This document shows positions 50,401 to 59,400 of a stretch of DNA of 64,000 nt, in pieces. Position 1 is the first letter of the stretch; every line of letters begins with the position of its first letter. Source of the stretch: Loripinus fragilis (Eukaryota; Mollusca; Bivalvia; Lucinida; Lucinidae); contig OZ026521.1 in assembly GCA_964019695.1 (NCBI GenBank), forward strand, positions 37,198,939 to 37,262,938, read 5' to 3'. The notes under the pieces were generated by a model that saw only the letters and a list, made by a program, of their open reading frames with translations, was not told the DNA's origin and did not search any database. Both the position numbers and the translations under genes were made by a program.

Positions 50401-53400
50401 ATGTGTGGTTCCTGTTGCATACCAGCAAAATTTAGGGTAGGTAGGTAGGGAAATTATTAAATTTTGTTATAACATTTAACAAAGAAAATAGTGACAAAGT
50501 CTGAAAAAGTGCCCATTTTAGGTATTTTTTCTCCAAATACCATTTTAATGTTTAGGGTAGGGTTAAAAAAATTAGGGTAGGTAGGCAACAGGAACCACAC
50601 ATATATTTCATTTAAGCCTAACGGTAAAATTTAAAGGGTTATAACTTATACAGGGAGTTTCATTAAGAGGAGGGAGGCGGGGATTTCCCCCCGCTTAAAG
50701 TCTACTCTGGCACGACGTGTCCCCTGCTACTTTTGAATAATTTTGTATGGAGTTATATGCAAGAATCGACAAGTCATCCACCTACTTTGATGCAAAACAT
50801 GTAGTGAAACCCCTGGTTATATAGCCCTTTCCTTCATGAATATTCAAGCTAAGCTCCAGTCTCCACCCACTATGAATAATTATATGAATGAGCTTTCACG
50901 TTTGTACATAGAACAAAGAACTTTTCAGGTGCACTAGTGAAGGATCATGTCTAATCATATTTCCATATTAAAGCAAACAGAGTAGACCCTGATCTGGCAG
51001 CTCTTACAAGAGCTGCCTGACCTGGGTCTGCTCTGTTTTCAAAAGTGTTAATGTGTCTCTATGAGGTAAAGGGTTAGGGGATTGACTGAAAATGACTTAC
51101 CTAGTCCTGTTTAGTGTCATGTATTTGGGCATGGGTGAAAGTTTTCAGGATTATTCCTGAATTCAGCATTTTGAGGCTGACTTTCAATAGAAAGTCAGGC
51201 CCACAATACTGAATTAGGGAAATCATAACAGCTTCTCTGATGACGACTGATCTATTTACAGTCTGTCAAAGAACATTTGACCATTTAAACTTTAAATTGT
51301 GAATATAGAGGGCATACTGCAAATTTTAAGATTGGAGTTTCAGAAGTTCCGGATTTTGGAAAGTTTGAACTTTCACCAATGTGTATGTATATATGAGCCA
51401 GTTCATGAGAAGAGTAAAGTACTTCTTTAGACTTAAGACATGTATGCACAGCTATTTAGTTGGGATATGGGGCATAAATTTTGACCTGAACCTCTACATA
51501 CCTACAATGTGTGCATGAGCAGTGAAAGATCTTGCAAGACTGCGCTATGCCGTTGCCTATATAATAAGTGAACATGTTTTGTGGGTTGTCAGTGAAGTAT
51601 GTTGTAAAATTAACAAAAACTATGAAGAGCTGAACGTGTCAAAGAGTTTTCCGAGAACCTTTCATATAATGATAATCAAATAGTTTTTGTTTATGTTTTT
51701 ATTTCAGCGAGCCCTTTGGAGTGATATGTTCACAGGCAGACTGAAGTCAGAAATTCCACCAGCTTTGGTAAGTAAATACTGGAGCAGCACAGGTTTATAA
51801 ATCAACCCAGAGTTTATCCTCAGTTATAGATTTTCATCCTTATACCAGGGAGCCCAGTGGCTCAGTGGTAGAGTGCTGGACTCGAGACCGAGAGGCAGCA
51901 GGTTCAAGTCTCACCAGTGTCACTGCATTGTGTCCTTGAGCAAGACACATTAATCCTAGCTTAGTACTGGTTCAACCCAGGAAGACCCTTCCCTTTATAA
52001 CTGAAAGATTGTTGATGGAATGTAAAGAATCAAATCAAACAAAATCATCCTTATACTGCCAATGGGGGGCTATAGGAGATTACAAAGTTATGCTTTCTTC
52101 AATTTCAAACAGTTTTCATGAAACATTATTTAACCCTTTTCCCGCCAGTCATTACTTTTATCATCTGCTCTCTTATCTGCTTGTACACTTTGGAAGCCTA
52201 TGTTGCAAACAATATGGACCCAGATCAGACTGCTGCGTCCACGGAGCAGCCTGATCTGGGTTCATATTGTTGGCTTCCATTATCAAAAATACTAGTCTGG
52301 AGTGCATTTGAATATATGCAGTAGACGTAAAAAGCCTTCAACATTTTTCGTACAAAAAATTTGGTGGGATGAGGGTTAAGTCTAATTTGGTTCTAGTAGG
52401 TTTTTTTCAAAATATTGTCTGTTACAAATTTAAAGTGGTACTTTTAGGGTTACAAATTTTAGGTGGCAATTTTATGGTTAAAATCTATCTTGTGTTCTAA
52501 ACATTTAAGTTTGAATTAAATGGGAATGCAAGATAAAAACTTACATGAACTCTAATTCAAAGTAAAGGCATTCACAAATCATGCAGTTTGACACACTGTA
52601 AGGCCATTAAAATAGGGTCATCGGTGCTGTATTTATAATGCTGAAACATCAAAAACTTAATTGCAATATAATTTTGGTAATTAAAACAAGAGTTAGAATT
52701 TAAAACACACCATAAAAACATAAAAAGAATTTGCAATTTCCCAATTTCATAATGTTGGTCCGGTAAAGAAAAGCAAGTCCTTTTAAGACCTTTGCTCAGT
52801 GGCCAATGGAGTAACAATCAGAGTTTATTGATTGACTTTAACAATATTCCAGTCAGTCATGAGTTTTATCATGCTTATGTTCTTAGGTAGCCTATATTGC
52901 AAACAGTATGGACCCAGATCAGACTGCTCTAAAGGTAGCTGTCTGATCGTGGTTCATTTGCTTCCATGATAAAAATCTATTCTGAAATGCACTTGAATAT
53001 ATGCAGCAGATGTAAAAAGCAGACAACATTTTAGGACAAATATTTATTGATAGGGAAATGGTTAAGGAAAATAGGGTTGCAGTCAACTGATTCAGAAGCT
53101 TTTGTACATCACACTGGGTAGGTTGTGACCCTGAATGCAATTTATTTTAAAGCAAAACTATGTTTCTGAGTGCCAAAATATACACCTTTTGGTGATGGAT
53201 AAAGTTGGGTTTTTTTCATTCTAGGATCATCATTTTGACAATCAAAAATGCAGATATGATCTAAATCATTGTGTTTGCGGTCGCCGCCTACACAATGTAT
53301 ACATGGGTGAAAGTTTTCAGGATTATTCATGAATTCAGGATTTTGAGGCTGATTTTCCACAGAAAGTCAGCCCCTCAAAATGCTGAATTAAGCAGATTTT

Positions 53401-56400
53401 AATAGCTTCACTCAGGCCTCCAGATAAGAGTGCGTATTGAAAAATTAATTTCTTTATTTCTCATCCAAAACATATGTTGTGGGTACTCAAAAGAACCATC
53501 TCAATGAGACGGTTCTTTTGAGCACCCAAAACACATGTTTAAATTAATGGGTAAGAAAATAATTAAACTTTTACGCAAATAAAATTTCCTTATCTGGGCC
53601 TATGTTCACTGATTTATTTCCAGTTCATCATTGGGCAATTGACCATTTAAAAATGAAATTGTTAACACTTTGTAGGCATACAGCAAGCTTTAACATTGGA
53701 TTTTGAAAGTTCAGGATTTTTGAAATTTTGAACTTTCACCTATTGACTTAACTTTGTTTTTCAGAAACATCTTGGAGCTGCAATGATTGGAGCTGGAGCA
53801 CAGTTAGCAGTATTAGATCTGAGTGACAATGCCTTCGGTCCAAATGGTGTTGAAGGTATAGTGGACCTGCTCAAGAGCAAGACCTGTTACACACTGAAGG
53901 AACTACGGCTCAACAACAATGGTCTTGGTACCACAGGGGGAAAGGTAGGTAATGGCATTGTAGTTTGACTGTGTCAGCAGGGCTCACCCTGCCATTTGCC
54001 AATGTAGCCATTTTGCTACTAAAAATGTAGAGTGGCTACAAATATAAGTCATTGGCTAAAAGTACAGTCAGACTGAGATTCTGTCTAGGTGGTTTAAAAA
54101 TTACAATTTTGCGAAAAGGTGTATTTTGATCAGCTTTTGGATTTTCCAATATTACTTTTATTATTCCTTCACACTTTGTTATTATGCCATATTTTACTCT
54201 TTGGGTGTTGGATTTTTTCAATACCATTAAGGTTTCAAACAGTTTGGATCCAGATCAGGCCCGACATTTTGTCAAGCCTGATTTGGGTCCAAACTGTTTG
54301 CAAAGGTTGTCAGCAGACAACAATAAATTCCCCCAAGCGGGCAAAGAGTTAAATGCAAAACAACTTGTTGATACTACTTTCTGGCTAAAACCTTGGCTAA
54401 AGTTATTTTCATTTGGCTCCAACTTTTTCCATTTGGCTAAAGTGTTGACTGCAACAAATTCTGAGCCAACGTAAGCCCTAGTCAGTCATATTATAACATG
54501 GGTGAAAGTTTTCGGGATTGTTCTTGAATTCAGGCATAACATTCTATGAGGGCTCTTCTTTATTTACGAGGAGCGCAGTGGCTCAGTGGTAGTGTTTAAC
54601 TTGAGATCGAAGGCTGTTGGGTTCAAGATTCACCAGAGGCACTGCGTTGCATCCTTGAGCAAGGCACTTTATCCTCGGCTAAGTCCTAGTTTAACCCAAG
54701 AAGATAGGAAAATGTCCCAACATGACTGAAAAAGTGTTGACTGGGAAGTAAAGCATCAAACAAACAAAACTTTATTCCAGGAACAACAGTCATCTCCTTT
54801 ATCTGAATTCTTTTCTTGCTAGACGCAACTTTTGTAGTCTGCTGATAACCTTAGCAGATCAGGATCGACAGAATGTCATGCCTATATTAATCTTGATCCA
54901 AGCAGTTTGACACAGATAGTGTTCCTGAAAGAATATTTTGAAAGGTTAATTTTGAAAAAAAAAGTCAGCAGACGACAACAAAAGCATGAAAAATTACCCG
55001 GCCTGCAAAGAGTTAAGCTGTTATACTTTACAAAGAGTAAATAACAAGGGCACTGATCAGATGGTGCAGATGCACAGGCTGTTCTGTGTCTTTGTTATTC
55101 TGATGCGGCAAAACCAGCAGGTTTTCTCGTGTCAAGGCTTATAAGGTCAAATAAAGAAATAAGTGTGTTTTGGGTTACGGGTCTGAAAATTTTAGGTAGG
55201 GTAGACACACATATTTTTTTAATTATTTTTTCTTTGAAAATAATACAATTTTATGCATTTTGAAAGGCATTTCGCCTTTCAAAATGCATAGAATTATATA
55301 TTTTTTCCAGAAAACCTGAAAAAATCTAGGTTTCACCAGTAAATTTACGTAGGGTAGGGTTACCCTAAACACAGGTATTTTTTTTTTGTCTAAACAATAA
55401 TAATGCCATTGTGACTTCTTATTTCGCGAAGTGGATATATAAAAATATCTTACAAATAAGGATCACCAGAACCATTTACAAGGCAACCCAAATTTTCAAA
55501 TTTCTTTCTTCAAGCAAGGACAAATTCCCTTTTAAATAATCTCAAGGTTTCAAAGAGTTTATGGGTGCTGTGCAAGGTCATGTTGACCAAAAAAGATAAT
55601 TTTAACATGTGGAGATTGAGTACCAATGAAATTTCTTGGGATTAAACTGTTCCGATCTCTGCACTATATAATACTATCTATATGCATGAAGAAATGTCCA
55701 GGACACATCGATGTACATGAAACTGGTCAATTATATAAAGAAAGAAATGAGATGTAAATTGTTTTTCTCATGTATGATATATCCATATTTAATAATGAGA
55801 TTGTAGCACTGAATTTACCATCAGAGGTTCATATGGCTTAATCAATCCAAAAAGTATTTAATGCATATGAGCCGCAGTGTTCGCGTTTACGCCGTAATAG
55901 TATCTAAATACGCAACGAAAATCGTTGGTACGCAAAAAAGACAAGTAGCTTGCGTCCATGGAACGCAAGATGAAAAGCAGTCGACTTTCAACACATTTAA
56001 GCCAGCTCAATAGTAAAGAGAGTTAAAACCCTTGACTATCGGTCTTTTGTACTTTGCAACGCTTTAAAATCACAAAGAGACTGCTATAAATAGTATTCAG
56101 TTGTGGTTTTCCGACATCCGTTGTTCATAGCAACGGTTGAAATCAGAAAGAGGCTCAGCTTTAAATAAAGATTTACGGTTTTTCCAAAATGGATTTGCTG
56201 GGTAAAAGTGGCGTTTGTCTCGAGGAATCACACTAGAAACATTTAAATAACTTAATAAAGTGTATTCTGAAGCCAATGCTATCACAATTGGATGTTTTAT
56301 CCGTTAAAAAATGCATTCACAGACAGGTTCAGCGATTTTCAACAGGCACAAGTAAAATAATCTTGGTCTAGAGTGTCAAGTAAAGACTTTTTAAAAGCGA

Positions 56401-59400
56401 AAAAGTTTAATAGTCAAAGACTCCATCACTGCTAAGTCTGCTTTTTTTTTGCTTTTTTTAATTGATCGTCAATCACTTACTGTAAACTGAAAATGTTTGA
56501 GATTAAAGTTAATTGGTAGTTTTAGCTAACTTCTCTGTGTTTAATATTGCAAAAAAAATAGGTTGGGAAACTTTCTGGGACTCAGTAAAATTTACATGGG
56601 ACTCAACTTTTGTTGATGCCCTGGGTCCCAGGGACGCAATAGAAATCAAGCCTAAATCTAACACTGAGCCGCAACATGAGATTTCTAACAATGTGGTATT
56701 GCGACCAGCAAAGGCTCAGACCAGCTTGTGCATACGCGCAGTCTGATCAGAGCCTTTGCTAGTAACTTGAATATTCTATGTATCTTAGGCCACTGACGAA
56801 CTTCATTTGGAGATTCTAAGCTTAAAAGGAGGCTGCACAGGCTCGTCGGAGTCTACTTTTGTCAAAATACCACATTGTTGGAAATCACAAATTTTGGAAT
56901 TACTTGTAGGTGCTGGTATTTTGTTGATGTATTGCATTGTATTGTTTCATTTATAGATGCTGGCCAACTGTCTAATGGAGTGTTACAAGTCAAGTAGTTC
57001 AGCTGGTACCCCACTGGCTCTGGAAGTCTTTATATCAGGACGTGGAAGACTGGAAAATGAGGGATCAAAAGCACTATCAGAAGTTTTTAAAGTATGAGAG
57101 TTAGTTCTTAAAAAAAAAATGACTGGGCCGCGTAGCGCAGTCGGTAACGTGTCTGGCAACAGATGCGAGTCTGACTGCAGATCCAGGGGTGGCGAGTTCG
57201 GTCCCGGCCCGGTCCCATACTTTCGTGGAGATTGATCATGAAATTATTTCTACGGTCATTCTCCTCCCTTCCGCTGAATCATTCAAGAAGGGTTGTTGTC
57301 AGTTACAAGCGAAAGTATGTGCACGAAGTACTGGTTAACTGCTTGTTCAAGCTTGCCCAGGAAAAAGTGTGGTTAGGTAAACTGACCGTCCCGCAATAAC
57401 CATAGCTGTTGACTTGGGACGTAAAGCAACAAAAACAAACAAACAGTTCTGAAAATTTGCTTCATAAAATATGTTGTGGGTGACAAAACAATACAGTAGA
57501 ACCTGTCTTAAGTGGCCACTCAAAAGTAGACAAAACAAAGGTCTTAAAGACAAATGGTAGCTTAATGAATGTCGAAAGTATTGCAGAATGCTCTCTTGGA
57601 GCATTCTGCAATACTTTTAACCTGCATTATACAATAATCGTTATTGAAAACCAATTTTTGGTCTCCTTTTTGAGTGGCCACTAAAGAAAGGTTTTACTGT
57701 TTAAGATCAATTGATTTTGACATTCATGCTGCTGTATTATTTAATTTATTAATCTCAATATTGATTAGTCTCATTAGGGTTTAAAGGAGCCTGAAGTGCA
57801 TTTGAATATAAACAGCAGAAATATATATAGACAGTGTTCGCGTTTACGCCGTAATAATATCTAAATACGCAACAAAATTGTTGGTACGCAAAAAAGACGA
57901 GTAGCTCGCGTCCATGGAACGCAAGATCAAACGCAGTTGACTTTCAACACATTTAAGCCAGCTTAATAGTGAAGAGAGTTAAAACCCTTGAATATCGGTC
58001 TTTTCTTCTTTGCAACGCTTCAAAATCACAAAGAGACTGCTATAAATAGTATTCAGTTGTGGTTTTCCGACATCTGTTGTTCATAGCAACGGTTGAAATC
58101 AAAACGAGGCTCAGCTAAAAATAATGATTCACGGTTTTTCCAAAATTGATTTGCTGGGTAAAAATGGCGTTTGTCTCGAGGAATCACACTAGAAACATTT
58201 AAATAACTCAATGAAGTGTATTCTGAAGCCAATACTATCACAATTGGATGTTTTATCCGTTAAAAATGCGTTCATGGACAGGTTCAGCGATTTTCAACAG
58301 GCACAAGTAAAATAATCTAGGTCTAGAGCGTCGAGTTAAGACTTTTTAAAAGCGAAAAAGTTTAATGGTCAAAGACTCCATCACTGCTAAGTCTGCTTCT
58401 TTCTTGCTTTTTTTAATTGATCGTCAATCACTTAGTGTAAACTGAAAATGTTTGAGATTAAAGTTAATTGATAGTTAGCTAACTTCTCTGTTTAATATTG
58501 CAAAAAAATAAGGTTGGGAAACTTTCTGGGACTCAGTAAAATTTACATGGGACTCAACTTTTGTTGATGCCCTGGGTCCCAGGGACGCAATAGAAATCAA
58601 GCCTAAATCTAACACTGTATAGAAAAATAAACAGACAACAGTAATGATTTCCAGGACACAAAAATATTGACAGGATAAGGGTTAAATACTCTGTGTTTGT
58701 TCTAGACAGGGTAATTGGGGATTCCCCAACTTGAAAGCTCCCCACTTATTTTAAGCAAGATTTGGAGGATGTGTGTGGGGGGGGTATATAGACAAAGAAG
58801 ACCAAATATACAAATTTAAGTTAAATGCTCGCCTTTTAATAACAATCCCCCCTTTTTTTCAAATCCTAGAATAAACCCTGAATACTGGTTGTTGCTTTTA
58901 AATTATCTATTACTGTACCATTTTAGTAACCTTCAGTTTCTCATACTGCCCTCTGTTTATTTTCAGTTGATGGGGTCTTTAGAAGAAGTAGCTATGCCAC
59001 AGAATGGAATCAATTTTGAGGGTATCACCGCTCTCTCAGAAGCCTTCTCATGCAACCCTAAACTCAGAGTTCTTAATCTCAATGATAATACATTCACAGA
59101 AAAAGGAGCCAAGGCAATGGCAAAGGTAATATTGAAGTTTCTCGCACCCTTTTGAGTTCTTAATCTCAGTGATAAAACATTCACAGAAAAGGCTGCCAAA
59201 GCAATGGCTAAGGTAATATTGAAGTTGTTTCAATTCTTAACAATTAGGGGCCAGGGGCCCTTGAATTAACCAATAAACTAATTGCCATTTGTTAAAGCTT
59301 TCAGGGTTATTCCTGAATTCAGGATTTTGAGACTGAGATTGCATAGAAAGGCTCAGATGAAAAAGTATCGAAGTAGTCTTACCAGAGCCTTCAAAACTAT

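Noticed and set aside
50382..50621. Interstitial telomere repeat because of TTAGGGTAGG
   Set aside because: The motif is not a run of TTAGGG; it is a fixed part of a foldback MITE family.
55875..58617. Segmental duplication explaining the twin 0.79-kb blocks
   Set aside because: Flanking sequence differs and each copy has its own short duplication, so two transpositions fit better.
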